Assembly: GCA_963848825.1 (NCBI GenBank)
Contig: CAWKFA010000017.1
Span: 806,001-870,000, forward strand
DNA from: CAVVSQ01 sp963848825
GTDB taxonomy: Bacteria > Planctomycetota > Planctomycetia > Gemmatales > Gemmataceae
Length of the DNA: 64,000 nucleotides
Direction: 5' to 3'
Shown here: in pieces, positions 29,155-38,887 of the stretch
Layout of the letters: every line of letters starts with the position of its first letter
How positions within the stretch are numbered: the first letter of the stretch is position 1
Made by a program: the position numbers and the translations under genes
Notes under the pieces: model-generated
Databases searched by the model: none
The model's input: the letters and a program-made list of their open reading frames with translations, nothing else
Told to the model about the DNA's origin: nothing

Positions 29155-30311
29155 GGCGCTGGTGCCTCCTTCGGATGGCGAGGCTGGAAAATCTGAAATC
29201 GTCCATAAAGCGTTTCGAGCGCGAGAATCATCATGAACATGATGCCCATGAGAACTTGAATCGAGGCTTCCGGCACCGAGAGGTTTCGCTGAATCAGTCC
29301 GCTGGAGGCACCAAGGCCGCCAAAGAGAATGGCCACGGGGATAATGGCGATTGGGTGGTGCCGCGCCATGAATGCCACCAGGATGCCGGTGAAACCATAG
29401 TCGGCGGCCAGCGAAGCGTTCGCGCGATGTTCACCGTGGGCGACTTCGACCATGCCGGCAAGACCGGCGGCAGCGCCCGCAAGCGAGCAGGTAACGAAAA
29501 TGACCCACCCCACCGGTAAACCGGAAGCCTGTGCGGCCCGCACGTTGCCCCCAACCATCCGGGCCGCGAAACCAAACGTTGTGTGATACATCAACAGGTA
29601 GGAAAGCACGCAAAAGATCACACCCAGGCCAAGCCCCCAGTGCACTTGCTTGGAAATATCAATGATATTCGCCATGAAGCCGGTTTTTTCCGGCTCCTCC
29701 ACCAGCGGGGGCGTCGCATTGGGGTCTGGATCCGCGTCCTGGCCAATCAAGTTGCCGACCCAGTACGCTTCCGGCAATTCATAAGTGGAAGGTTTATTGG
29801 ACTGTTCGGGGTCCTTCATGGGGCCTTCAACGATGTAGGTAAACACGTTCAAAGAGATGTAGAAAATCAGCAAGCTGGAGATCGTTTCATTGACCCCGCG
29901 CCAGTGCCGCAGCATACCCACAAATGCGATCAGCAAGCCGCCGGCTGTCATGGCTGCCGCCGCCATGAGGACCTGTGCCAACAGCGGCGAGCCTTCTGGA
30001 TAGACCTTTTGCAACAAGAGGCCCATCGCCACTCCCGCCAACCCACCCATCAACAGAGCGCCTTCGGCGCCGATATTGATGAGGCCGACCCGGGCAGGCA
30101 AGGCGGTGCATAACGCCGTCAAGATCAACGGCGCCGCTTTTTCCAGGGTATTGGCAATCGAAAAAGTACTGCCACAGGAACCGATATACATCTGTTTGAA
30201 AAATTCGGCAGGCGAGACATGCGAATAGAGGTACATGAAAGCGCTGAACAGGATGACGGACGCGATGAGGGCGATGAAGGTGATAACCAGCGTTTGCGCG
30301 ATTTCCCGCAT
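29151..30311 (-). CDS. ABC importer permease, BMP/nucleoside type
   Basis: This is a 386-residue permease with an N-terminal helix (TLVITFIALIASVILFSAFM) and about nine further transmembrane segments. The family motif GLINIGAEGALLMGGLAGVA is present, as is the coupling-helix region ARMVGGNVRAAQASGLPVGW. It is longer than its partner through a periplasmic insertion around residues 160-210 rich in acidic and Pro residues. Together with the second permease it forms the membrane pore, driven by the fused ATPase and fed by the two binding proteins upstream. Confidence 0.9.
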   Translation of the reverse strand: MREIAQTLVITFIALIASVILFSAFMYLYSHVSPAEFFKQMYIGSCGSTFSIANTLEKAAPLILTALCTALPARVGLINIGAEGALLMGGLAGVAMGLLLQKVYPEGSPLLAQVLMAAAAMTAGGLLIAFVGMLRHWRGVNETISSLLIFYISLNVFTYIVEGPMKDPEQSNKPSTYELPEAYWVGNLIGQDADPDPNATPPLVEEPEKTGFMANIIDISKQVHWGLGLGVIFCVLSYLLMYHTTFGFAARMVGGNVRAAQASGLPVGWVIFVTCSLAGAAAGLAGMVEVAHGEHRANASLAADYGFTGILVAFMARHHPIAIIPVAILFGGLGASSGLIQRNLSVPEASIQVLMGIMFMMILALETLYGRFQIFQPRHPKEAPAP

Positions 30312-30405
30312 GAACAGCCTCTTCTCTGAAGGCCCGGCGTCGGCGGCAAGCCCCTTGCGGGCACCGCCAACGCCGGGCGATTGATTAACGAAGCGCTAAC
30401 CGGCG

Positions 30406-31506
30406 TTAATTACCCACTACGCCTTCCACGAGATAACTCATGCTTTCGAGCTCGGGAGCAGTCTGGACAAAGCTGCCGCCGGCCGGAATGATGGTCTTGC
30501 CGGTATTGTCATTGAGCGGCCCCTTGAAAATCACAAAGCTGCCATCCATGAATTTCGCCTTGACGGCGTCGGCGGCCTTGCGTGCCTCCGGGCCTACCTG
30601 CTCGGTGTAGGGCGACATCTTGACGATGTTTTCCTTGATGCCGCCGCGGACAAAGTTCGCCGGCCGTTTGCCAGCCTTGAGCTGAGTGACATAGTCGGTG
30701 TAGACTTTTTCCCAGTTCCATTCGGCGCCGGTGAGATAACCCTTGGGCGCCAGAACTGCCTGGCTGGCGTGGTAGCCGCAAACCTTGGCGCCGCGCTTCT
30801 CCGCAGTCTCCACAACCACCTTCGGACTGTCCACGTGACAGGTAACCACGTCCACGCCCTTGTCGATCAGAGTCGTCGTGGCCTCGGCTTCCTTGACGGG
30901 GTTGGACCATTCGCCGGTAAAGATGACGGAGCAGGTGATCTTCGGATTGACGCTGCGAGCGCCCATGGCAAATGCGTTGATGTTGCGCAGCACTTGCGGG
31001 ATCTTTTTGGCCGCGACAAAGCCGATCTTATTGGACTTGGTCGCATAGGCGGCCACGATACCGGATAGGTATTCACATTCGTCGATATAGCCGAAGTAGC
31101 TCCCCACGTTCTTGGGGTGCTTCTTCTCGTCCCACAGGCCGCCGCAATGCAAGAACATGACCTTGGGATATTTCTTCGCCATCACCAGGACATGAGGCTC
31201 GAAATAGCCGAAGGATGTCGGAAAGATGATCTGCGCGCCGTCGATCTTGATCATGCTTTCCATGGTTTTCTGCACGTCGACCGTTTCCGGCACCTTCTCT
31301 TCTTCCGAAATCTTCACGCCAGGCAACTTCTTCACCGCGGCCGCTCCCGCCGCATGCGCCTGGTTGTAACCGTAATCGTCCTTCGGCCCGACGTAGATAA
31401 AGCCGATGGATACATCCTTACCGCCGCCTTTTACAGGCATGACCATGGCGGCAAACAAGCCCGCCGCACAGACCATCAAGACCAGAACATTGCGAAACCT
31501 TTTCAT
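30406..31506 (-). CDS. BMP-family substrate-binding protein 1
   Basis: This is a 366-residue binding protein of the basic-membrane-protein (BMP) family with a Sec-type signal sequence (MKRFRNVLVLMVCAAGLFAA) and no obvious lipobox. The mature part starts KDVSIGFIYVGPKDDYGYNQ, a standard BMP beginning, and contains SGIVAAYATKSNKIGFVAAK and DVVTCHVDSPKVVVE. BMP proteins characterised elsewhere bind purine nucleosides, but related ones serve other ligands. The start is the ATG at 31506, giving a good signal peptide. It is strongly similar throughout to the second binding protein encoded immediately upstream, evidence of a local duplication. Confidence 0.88.
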   Translation of the reverse strand: MKRFRNVLVLMVCAAGLFAAMVMPVKGGGKDVSIGFIYVGPKDDYGYNQAHAAGAAAVKKLPGVKISEEEKVPETVDVQKTMESMIKIDGAQIIFPTSFGYFEPHVLVMAKKYPKVMFLHCGGLWDEKKHPKNVGSYFGYIDECEYLSGIVAAYATKSNKIGFVAAKKIPQVLRNINAFAMGARSVNPKITCSVIFTGEWSNPVKEAEATTTLIDKGVDVVTCHVDSPKVVVETAEKRGAKVCGYHASQAVLAPKGYLTGAEWNWEKVYTDYVTQLKAGKRPANFVRGGIKENIVKMSPYTEQVGPEARKAADAVKAKFMDGSFVIFKGPLNDNTGKTIIPAGGSFVQTAPELESMSYLVEGVVGN

Positions 31507-31687
31507 TGCAATTCCTTTCTCGGCGGCCCTTTTGGAGAGGCGCCGAACGTTCACCAAAAACCCGATGCCGTCTCAACGTAGAGCGCGACAATCCGCCCCA
31601 CCAACGTATGTCTCCCGCCCTCCCCGTCGGCACGGCACCGCCGTTTGTCGGCGACCGCCTGCAGGCATGGGTCGTGCGGCCTACATG

Positions 31688-32794
31688 CTATTGGCCGATT
31701 ACCCCTTCCACGAGGTAATCCATCTTCTCTAAATCCGTCGCGGTTTGCGGCAAGCTGGTCCCTTCCGCCAGCACCACCTTGCCCGTGTTGTCACGTAAAA
31801 CACCCTTGAAGATCACCGAATCGCCACTCATGAACTTGGCCAGGGCGGCATCGCCGGCTTGTCGTGCCGCGGTACTCACGGCAGGACCATAAGGGGACAT
31901 GCGCACGAAGCCTTCTTTCAGTCCGCCACGCACCAGCCCGGGGGACCATTGTCCCGCTCGAATGCTGGTGACGTAATCCGTGTAGATTTTCTCCCAGGCC
32001 CATTCGGCCCCCGTCAAATATCCCTTGGGGGCCAGTTCCGCCTGATTGAAGTGGTAGCCGCAGATGTAGGCTCCACGCCTTTCCGCGTTTTCCACAATTA
32101 CCTTGGGACTATTCACATGACAGGTGAGCACGTCCACGCCCTTGTCGATCAGGCTGATCGTGCTATCGGCTTCTTTAACGGGCAATGACCAATCGCCCGT
32201 GAAGACGACGGTGCACGTGATCGACGGATCGACGCTGCGTGCGCCCATGGTGAAGGCGTTGATGTTGCGGCGCACTTGCGGAATCGCCTTGCCAGCGACG
32301 AAGCCAAGCTTTTTCGTACGCGTCGCGTGCGCCGCCACAATCCCCGAGATATACTGACACTCGTCGATGAAACCGAAGTAGGTGCCGATATTGGACGGGT
32401 GGACCTGCGCGTCCCACAAGCCGCCGCAATGAAGGAATTTCACCTGCGGAAATTGCTGCGCCATACGCAGAACATGCGGCTCGAAATAGCCAAACGACGT
32501 CGGAAAAATCACGCTCGCTTTTTCCAGGACGATCATGCTTTTCATGGTCTTCTGTGAATCCACCGTATCCGGAACCATCTCCTCCTCGATGACCTTGACG
32601 CCGGGTATTTTCTTGACGGCGGCGGCGCCAAGCGCATGGGCCTGGTTGTAGCCGTAGTCGGCCTTGGAGCCGATATAAAGGAAACCAACCGTGAAAAGAC
32701 CGTTGTCGCTTTTCTCGGCGCAGCCGCCGAGGGCGACGAGGGGCAAGCAGGCGACGATGACCAGCCGACCCAGGTCCGAGCGCCATTTGGTCAT
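31688..32794 (-). CDS. BMP-family substrate-binding lipoprotein 2
   Basis: This 368-residue paralogue of the neighbouring binding protein keeps shared segments such as DYGYNQAHALGAAAVKKIPG, IIFPTSFGYFEPHVL-like (here VIFPTSFGYFEPHVLRMAQQ) and APKGYLTGAEWAWEKIYTDY. It differs in its N-terminus, MTKWRSDLGRLVIVACLPLV followed by the lipobox ALGGC, so it should be a lipid-anchored form. The ATG overlaps the stop of allophanate hydrolase by 4 bp. Two binding proteins with one permease pair suggest either broadened ligand range or a free and an anchored version of the same receptor. Confidence 0.88.
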   Translation of the reverse strand: MTKWRSDLGRLVIVACLPLVALGGCAEKSDNGLFTVGFLYIGSKADYGYNQAHALGAAAVKKIPGVKVIEEEMVPDTVDSQKTMKSMIVLEKASVIFPTSFGYFEPHVLRMAQQFPQVKFLHCGGLWDAQVHPSNIGTYFGFIDECQYISGIVAAHATRTKKLGFVAGKAIPQVRRNINAFTMGARSVDPSITCTVVFTGDWSLPVKEADSTISLIDKGVDVLTCHVNSPKVIVENAERRGAYICGYHFNQAELAPKGYLTGAEWAWEKIYTDYVTSIRAGQWSPGLVRGGLKEGFVRMSPYGPAVSTAARQAGDAALAKFMSGDSVIFKGVLRDNTGKVVLAEGTSLPQTATDLEKMDYLVEGVIGQ

Positions 32795-34663
32795 CGCTGG
32801 CCCAGGCCTTTCGAGATGGCGGCCGGCGAAACGCGTTGCTTCAAGAAGGCGATCCAGCCGCCAAAATCGGTGATGTCATGGGCCTGGGCGATCGCCCATG
32901 ACTCACACAAGAAGCCTTTAACGCGCTCGCCGTCCGCCAATTCCACAGTGCCTATCGCTAGCGGCGGTGCTACCGAGGCCACGAGTTTCCCGAACCCAAC
33001 AAAGGGCAAATCGTAGATTTCCACAGCGATGGAGCCGGCCCGAGCTTCGTCACGAATGAGCCCTGGCCGTGGCGGCGTAAGGTCTAGCAAACCGACGAAA
33101 CGGTACTTCGCCGCCGTGGCGCACGCACGCACAAAGCGAGCCCCCAGGTCGCGCAGGCTGCCATTCCAGGGTTGCCCGCGTAAGTGCGCACCGGCTACCG
33201 CCACTCTTACGAAGCCTGCCGGTACCGCCGCGCTAGCCTCCTGCGAACGGGACGAGCCAGCAACACGCTCTGGCTCAGGCGACGACAGATAATTCTTGGT
33301 GCCTCCCAAAGGCAAGTTGACCTGCCCTTGCCAGGCAGCCCCAAGCGTGCACAAGCGTCGTTCGCTACCCCCAGGGCCGATCAACGTTATGCCGCCGGGC
33401 AAGCCGCGGCTGGTGAACCCGGCTGGCACGGCCAGGGCGGCCCAACCAAGCAAGTTGACGTAGTTCGTGTAGTACCCCAGGCGCCTGCTCCAGCCGACCG
33501 AGTCGGCCTCAACGTCGGCTACCTTTGGTAGTGTGGGCATGGTTGGCACGACCAGAACATCCGCGCCTTGGAAAACTTCTTTACAAGCCATCGCGCAGGG
33601 CATCCAGCCGGGCTTGTGCCTTGAAGACGTCCACGCCCGTGAAGCGCGTGCCACGCTGCAAAATTCCGCGCGTGACCGGATGACATTCGTCGGCGTGGGC
33701 CCTGAGAAACCCGTCGAGGCCCGCGAGGCGCTCGGCCAGCCAGGGTCCGTCATAAAGCAGGGATGCTACTTCCTGGCAAGAACGAAAATCGATCACGCGC
33801 CGTTGGCCACCCATGTGCTCCAGCTTTTCCAAGCGCCTGGGTGAAAAGTTTGGCTTGTTCTTCGTCGCCGTAAAATTCCAGGTCTTCAGCACGCGGCACC
33901 GCGAAGGCAAAAGCCGTCCTTTCGTCGGGCCAGAGCGAAGCCGCATGATCGTCCGGCAAAGCTTCTCCGGCGGCCACATTAACAACACGTTGGGCGTCCG
34001 CAACACTCAGTGCGAATACGGAAACGCAGTCCAGGGAACGCGAGGCGGGCACCAGTCCATCGGTCGGTAAGAGACCGGGCGTAGGTTTGAGGCCGACGAT
34101 GTTGTTGCATCCGGCCGGCACCCGGCCAGACCCGGCGGTGTCTGTTCCCAAAGCGAAGCTCACCATCCCGGCCGCCACGGCCAGGGCAGAACCTGAACTG
34201 GAACCACCGGAAATATAATTGGTGTCGAAGATGTTTCGGCCAACTCCATAGGGACTGCGGTCTCCCGCCAAACCCGTGGCAAACTGGTCCAAATTAGTTT
34301 TGCCGATCAAGATGGCTCCGGCGTTTTGCAAACGGCTAACGACGGACGCGGTCTTATCAGGGATGTAAGTGAAGGCCGCGCAGCCCGCCGTCGTCGGCAT
34401 GCCCGCGACATCGATATTATCTTTCACCGCGAACGGTATTCCGAACAGCGGCAGGTCCGCGCCAGCGGCGCGCGGCGCACCATATCTTCCACACAGAGGT
34501 GGAGCGCTTGCGGGGAAACTCGATAAAGCCAAATCACCGAATCGTTGAACTGATCCATTCTTTTTTGGATCTCGTTCAAGACTTCCGTGGGGCGGACAAC
34601 CCCCGCGTGATAAAGGCAAGCGAGCGAGTACAGGTCTAGGCTTGCGCCGGCCAGCGAACTCAA
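32791..34663 (-). CDS. atzF: Allophanate hydrolase (three frameshifts)
   Basis: This amidase-signature enzyme hydrolyses allophanate (carboxyurea), releasing ammonia and CO2. The amidase domain has the catalytic Lys in GIPFAVKDNIDVAGMPTTAG and the cis-Ser/Ser nucleophile in YISGGSSSGSALAVAAGMVS followed by GTDTAGSGRVPAGCNNIVG. The distinct C-terminal allophanate hydrolase domain is seen in VRVAVAGAHLRGQPWNGSLR and GTVELADGERVKGFLCE, ending ITDFGGWIAFL. The frame changes near 34467 (lost base, VRRA then AGADLPLFG), near 33832 (extra C, FTQA then LEKLEHMGG) and near 33583 (extra T, LRDGL then KEVFQGADV). Correction gives 623 residues, the normal AtzF size. It is the first gene of the transporter/biuret operon and is independent of any urea carboxylase, none being seen. 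Confidence 0.88.
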
Positions 34664-34943
34664 GAATTTAACGCCCTAAATGAATGCCAAGGCGAAAGTC
34701 ACGTCACGGGTCCCAGCCTGATCCATGGTCGGGATAAAGTTGCTTCCTGCGGTAATGCGTTCGAGGGTTTCACCAAAAGCAAACTGTATGCCAAGAGCTG
34801 CGCGGCGTTTCGCTGAAATGCATAAGCTATACTGACACAAAGACTTGCGGGAGCAATCGTAGATAGGGTTTGCGCGGCTGCGGAGGCCCGGGCTTTATCC
34901 CTGCCCAACAAACAGTCACGAACGCTAGTTTCCCAAGCAGCGC
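34664..34943. other. Spacer upstream of the biuret/BMP operon
   Basis: This 280-bp gap should contain the promoter for the minus-strand operon starting at 34663. An open frame on the minus strand across it has no recognisable features, and I do not call a gene. No convincing promoter boxes were found by eye. Confidence 0.45.
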
Positions 34944-34981
34944 AAAAAAAAAGGGAAGTGTCAGGTGACACTTCCCCTTTA
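34944..34981 (-). terminator. Rho-independent terminator of the porin gene
   Basis: GGGAAGTGTCA (34953-34963) and TGACACTTCCC (34966-34976) form an 11-bp inverted repeat closed by two bases. Read on the minus strand the stem is followed at once by a run of nine T (34952-34944), a textbook intrinsic terminator. It lies 22 bp past the porin stop. Confidence 0.9.
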
Positions 34982-35002
34982 GGCGTCTAGCTGATGTTCA
35001 TG

Positions 35003-36406
35003 TTAGAACTTGAACAGAGCTTCGATAGCCAGAGTCAGCTGGTTGCGTTGCGTGCCAGTCGCACCGAAGTTCGGGTTGGTGGCGTGATCGTAGCGGATTT
35101 CCGGACGAACCTGCAGCCACTTGGTGGGATGATAATCCGGTCCAACGGTCACTTCAAAGTAGTCGGTGTTCGCCACACCGAAGCCACCCGGATAGCCACC
35201 ACCGTCCTGGTCACGATACCACTCGATGCGGGCATTGATGTCCCATTTGCAATCGAGGTGGCGACCGATGTAGGTGTAGACGTCGTAGGCGCGTTCATTG
35301 TAGCCAGGAGGAACTGGCCCAAAGATCGAGGCCCGCGACCAAACCATCTGGGTGTCGATGATCTGGTACCAGTACTCGTTGTAATTGTGCGACAGGCCGA
35401 GTTCCAATACCGTCGTGTTCAGGCCGTGTTTGCCTGGCACGAAGGAGGTCGGGCCGACCAACAAGGTGCCCCACACTTTGGTAGTTTTGGCATCTTCGTC
35501 GAGCCAGTAATTGACCTGGCCTAGATAGTCGACGCCGTGCGAGGCATTGTCGAAGAACGTGCCCCAACCACCGATTTCGATGCCGTTGTACCATGACAAC
35601 TGCTTGCTGATGTTCCACACCGCGGACACACCCGTGTAACGACCTTCTTCAAGGTTATACCAGGCGTAGTCGCTGGAGGTGAAGTAACGTTGCCAGGGCA
35701 ACGCACCCATCGGTCCAAGGCACGTCGTCTGGCGGCCGGCCTTGATGTCCACGCCGCCGTCAGTGAGGATCGGCAAGTGGGCCGTCACGTTCAAATCCGT
35801 GAAGGAGGAGCCGAACCGCGGATTGCTGTTCGTCCAGCCACCAGCGGTGGGGGCCAGGAATGCCGCATCAGCACCGCCAATGAAGATCATGTTGAAACCG
35901 AACGAGAGTTCGTCGGTTTTGAGCGGGCGGTACAGGTAAATGCCAAGCTGACGAACCAGGGCTTCGTCACCGAAGCGATTCATGACCGGAGCGACGTTAT
36001 TGACGCCCCGACCAGTGGACCGGTAGGTGTAATCAAAGTCCGCCCAGGCGGCCGCTTTGATTGGCATCCTGTCCGGATTATCGCCGTAGATCAGGCCGTT
36101 CAGAATGCCGACTGAAAGCAAGGGTGTCGGGCCCATGCCTCCTCCTGGTGCGGCGGCCGGTTCCGCGGCTACTTCGGGCGCCGGGGCTGGCGTGCCCTGG
36201 GTATCTTTGGGGGTTTCGGCTTGCGCCATCACTTCCGTGGCGCTCGTGAGTCCCAAGACACCTTGTATCTTGGAGGAAAACGAGGGGCGGGCGTCCTGCT
36301 GCACCATAGGTGCTTGGATGACCGTTACCGATTCTTGTGCCTTGGTAACCGCGGCGCTCGAAAGAGCAGCGGCCAATCCCAAGGCGAATTTACCTTTCCA
36401 GCGCAT
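35003..36406 (-). CDS. Outer-membrane beta-barrel porin-like protein
   Basis: This 467-residue protein has a signal peptide (MRWKGKFALGLAAALSSAAV, cleavage near TKA-QE), a low-complexity Ala/Pro/Glu linker (about residues 65-90) and a C-terminal region of alternating beta strands rich in Tyr, Trp and Gly ending in LFKF. A terminal Phe is the usual signal for the outer-membrane assembly machinery. Segments such as GIYLYRPLKTDELSFGFNMI, IKAGRQTTCLGPMGALPWQR and YHPTKWLQVRPEIRYDHATN fit the BBP2/OmpL-like putative porins common in planctomycetes. The ATG at 36406 has AAGGATC upstream. It lies between the biuret/BMP operon and the urea importer, so it may be the outer-membrane route for small nitrogen compounds; this role is inferred from position only. 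Confidence 0.82.
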   Translation of the reverse strand: MRWKGKFALGLAAALSSAAVTKAQESVTVIQAPMVQQDARPSFSSKIQGVLGLTSATEVMAQAETPKDTQGTPAPAPEVAAEPAAAPGGGMGPTPLLSVGILNGLIYGDNPDRMPIKAAAWADFDYTYRSTGRGVNNVAPVMNRFGDEALVRQLGIYLYRPLKTDELSFGFNMIFIGGADAAFLAPTAGGWTNSNPRFGSSFTDLNVTAHLPILTDGGVDIKAGRQTTCLGPMGALPWQRYFTSSDYAWYNLEEGRYTGVSAVWNISKQLSWYNGIEIGGWGTFFDNASHGVDYLGQVNYWLDEDAKTTKVWGTLLVGPTSFVPGKHGLNTTVLELGLSHNYNEYWYQIIDTQMVWSRASIFGPVPPGYNERAYDVYTYIGRHLDCKWDINARIEWYRDQDGGGYPGGFGVANTDYFEVTVGPDYHPTKWLQVRPEIRYDHATNPNFGATGTQRNQLTLAIEALFKF

Positions 36407-36688
36407 GTGAAGGATCCTTCCATCGTTTAATGGATAGAATGTTGATTCACGAACCTCTTTGGGAGAGCCTGCCACCAAGCAGGAACGAGGTCATTGTCCA
36501 TGCCTTTTACTTCGACTTTGACGGTCTGGGTCTAGCGGCGACGTGGCAGGATTTGTAAAGACTGGGCGCTTTGGCCAGCGCAGAATTGGCAAGACGCCGC
36601 CAACCGGCACATTTTAACTTGGGCCCTATCCAAAATAAGGGTCAGCCCCCTTGCATCCAGCAAGACTTTAATGCTTTTTGAGCGGCTG

Positions 36689-37126
36689 TCAGCTCGCTGT
36701 CCATTTCATGCCAAGTTGCTCGTAAATCCCCACTGGTGCTCCACCAGCCACGGGTTCCGGGCGAATCTGGGTGATTTGGTTATCGCGCAGCTTGTAGAAA
36801 AAATAGTGTTCGGGGATCGCCACATAGCGGCCGGTTGGTTTCACGGGAAGTGAGCCGGGCGGACCGAATGGCCCCGTATGGTAGCCGCCCTGACGAAATA
36901 AGACCGCGATCTCATCTTGCTGAATTTCCGGCCCGCCATGTTCGTAATGCCAATCTGGAAAGCCGGTATAAAGGGCCCGCAACAAGCCAAGGAATTGTTG
37001 TTTTGTCAATGTCCGCGCCGGCGTGACGAACGCCAAATCGTCGGCGACAGCCAGGCTGATCTTGTTCACATCATGAGCTTTCAGCCCCTCGAAATAGGAG
37101 CCTAACACAGCGGGGAAGTCGTTCAT
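36689..37126 (-). CDS. SnoaL-like / NTF2-fold protein
   Basis: This small protein of about 145 residues has a SnoaL-like ester-cyclase pattern: YFEGLKAHDVNKISLAVADD at the start, LRALYTGFPDWHYEH, then GPFGPPGSLPVKPTGRYVAI, and EHYFFYKLRDNQITQIRPEP before the end. Family members have an NTF2-like cone fold and often unknown ligands. I chose the ATG at 37126; one at 37168 is possible and neither has a strong ribosome binding site. It follows urtE by about 130 bp on the same strand and may be read through from the urea importer operon, but a link to urea use is not evident. Confidence 0.72.
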   Translation of the reverse strand: MNDFPAVLGSYFEGLKAHDVNKISLAVADDLAFVTPARTLTKQQFLGLLRALYTGFPDWHYEHGGPEIQQDEIAVLFRQGGYHTGPFGPPGSLPVKPTGRYVAIPEHYFFYKLRDNQITQIRPEPVAGGAPVGIYEQLGMKWTAS

Positions 37127-37259
37127 GGATAGACCAGGAGCCTGGGAAAAGCTGGCGAAGCTGGGCATTCTCAAGGTGTGAAGATATGGATTTTGGAGCT
37201 GCTCGCCATCCTGATGGGCAAAAATAGCGGGATAGGAAAAAGGTGCGTCCCGGCACCTG

Positions 37260-37955
37260 TCAGAACGCCAGGTAGGGTTTGACGGCCTCTTTGTCCAATT
37301 CGTCGGCGCGCCCTTCCAGTACAATGGCACCCTTTTCCATCACATAATAGGTGTCCGCCAGAGTCAACGCGAACTCCAGGTATTGCTCGACCAGCAGGAC
37401 GGCGAACTGGCCGGATTGCTTCAAGGTCTTGAGCACCTGGCCAATAAGAGTGATGACGTTGGGCTGGATGCCTTCGGTGGGCTCATCGAGGATAACCACC
37501 TTCGGCTCGGCGACGAGGACCCGGGCAATGGCAAGCTGCTGCTGTTGGCCGCCGCTGAGAAAACCGCCTTTGCGCGTCAGCAGGTCTTTGAGCGCGGGGA
37601 AATATTGAAAGATGAGGTCGGGAACCTGGCGCACGCCCCGGGGGTTCGCCAACAGGCCTACCTGTAAGTTTTCCAGAACCGTGAGCTGCGGAAAGATTTC
37701 ACGCCCCTGCGGCACGTAACCAATACCGCTGCGTGCCCGCCTGTCCGGCGTGGCATTGGTGAGGTCCTTGCCGTTGAAGGTGATGCGCCCCTGGCGTGGC
37801 CGCAGCAGCCCCATGAGGCTTTTTAAGAGGGTAGTCTTGCCCACGCCGTTGCGGCCCATGAGACAGGTGACCTCTCCCGGCTTGACCACCAGGTTGACGT
37901 CTCGCAAAATCAGCGTCTCGCCATAGGCGACGGACAGGTGGTCAATGGAAAGCAT
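37260..37955 (-). CDS. urtE: Urea ABC importer ATPase UrtE
   Basis: This ATPase of the LivF/UrtE type has 231 residues: Walker A GRNGVGKTT, Q-loop GIGYVPQGREIFPQLTVLEN, signature LSGGQQQQLAIARVL, Walker B VVILDEPTEGIQP and the H-loop position replaced by LLVEQYLEF, as usual in this group. DEPTEGIQPNVI separates UrtE from branched-chain amino-acid LivF proteins. It is the last importer gene, 28 bp after urtD, and should pair with UrtD to drive the UrtB/UrtC pore. Confidence 0.92.
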   Translation of the reverse strand: MLSIDHLSVAYGETLILRDVNLVVKPGEVTCLMGRNGVGKTTLLKSLMGLLRPRQGRITFNGKDLTNATPDRRARSGIGYVPQGREIFPQLTVLENLQVGLLANPRGVRQVPDLIFQYFPALKDLLTRKGGFLSGGQQQQLAIARVLVAEPKVVILDEPTEGIQPNVITLIGQVLKTLKQSGQFAVLLVEQYLEFALTLADTYYVMEKGAIVLEGRADELDKEAVKPYLAF

Positions 37956-37983
37956 CGGTTTGCTCGGTAGGGTTTGCCGTGAA

Positions 37984-38817
37984 TTATTTGGCGAGCGCCA
38001 CATGACCGCCGGCCACGCCGTTGGTATGGGAGGTTTCTTCTTTGTGCTGGCCCAGGTAAACTTCGATCACCTTGGGGTTATTTTGCACTTCCTTCATTGA
38101 GCCCTGGCAAAGCATGCGACCTTCATGAAGCACGGTAACCTTGCTGGCGATCTGGCGAACGAACGTCATATCGTGGTCGATGACCAGCAGGGTGTGCTTG
38201 CGGGCCATGGCCATGAGGAGGCTGCCGGTGCGTTCCGTCTCACGAGGGCTCATGCCGGCGACCGGTTCATCTACCAGCAAGAGTTCCGGGTCCTGTGCCA
38301 TGAGCATGCCAAGTTCGAGCCATTGTTTTTCGCCATGGGCCAGGATGCCGGCCGGCACGTTGGCCTTGTCCGCGAGACCGATCGTTTCCAATATCTCTTG
38401 AATATGCGATTTACCGTTCTGGGAGAACGGCGCCATCAGGGTGAAGCGCACGTCACGCCGACTTTTGATGGATAGTTTCAAGTTTTCGTGGACGGTCAGG
38501 CTTTTGAAGACATTGGGAGTTTGAAACTTGCGGCCGATGCCCAGGCGGGCGATATCTTCGACGCCCATCCCGGAGATGTTACGGGCAGGACAATCAGCCG
38601 GCTGAAAGACGACCTTGCCGGACGTGGGCCGGATTTTGCCGGTGATGCAATCGAGGAGGGTGGTCTTGCCGGCCCCGTTGGGCCCAATGACAACGCGTAA
38701 TTCGCCGCGTTCAATCGAGAAATTAAGCGCGTTGAGCGCCTTGAAGCCACTGAAGTTAACGGTTACGTCGCGCACGTCCACGATCGTTTCAGGTATGTTC
38801 TTTGATTGAAAACCCAT
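37984..38817 (-). CDS. urtD: Urea ABC importer ATPase UrtD
   Basis: This 277-residue LivG/UrtD-type ATPase shows Walker A GPNGAGKTT, RKFQTPNVFKSLTVHENLKL, signature region AHGEKQWLELGMLMA, Walker B LLLVDEPVAGMSPRETE and the switch His in LVIDHDMTFVRQIA. GEKQWLELGM in place of LSGGQ and the MSPRET segment are typical of UrtD. The ATG at 38817 was chosen for the match to the family start. It has a C-terminal tail (about 20 residues) after the usual EVYLG ending. Confidence 0.92.
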   Translation of the reverse strand: MGFQSKNIPETIVDVRDVTVNFSGFKALNALNFSIERGELRVVIGPNGAGKTTLLDCITGKIRPTSGKVVFQPADCPARNISGMGVEDIARLGIGRKFQTPNVFKSLTVHENLKLSIKSRRDVRFTLMAPFSQNGKSHIQEILETIGLADKANVPAGILAHGEKQWLELGMLMAQDPELLLVDEPVAGMSPRETERTGSLLMAMARKHTLLVIDHDMTFVRQIASKVTVLHEGRMLCQGSMKEVQNNPKVIEVYLGQHKEETSHTNGVAGGHVALAK

Positions 38818-38887
38818 GAGAACCTCCGTTTTGGATTCATAGTCGCGGCCGGCCGTTGCTGGCCAAACGCGAACCAATAAATCCTGG

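Noticed and set aside
34699..34971. Minus-strand frame of about 90 residues
   Set aside because: It starts inside the A-run of the porin terminator and has no features beyond chance.
36637..36652. Second REP arm
   Set aside because: Only the core resembles GGGGTCAGACCCC, with mismatches and no partner arm, so it is noted as a weak similarity and not annotated.
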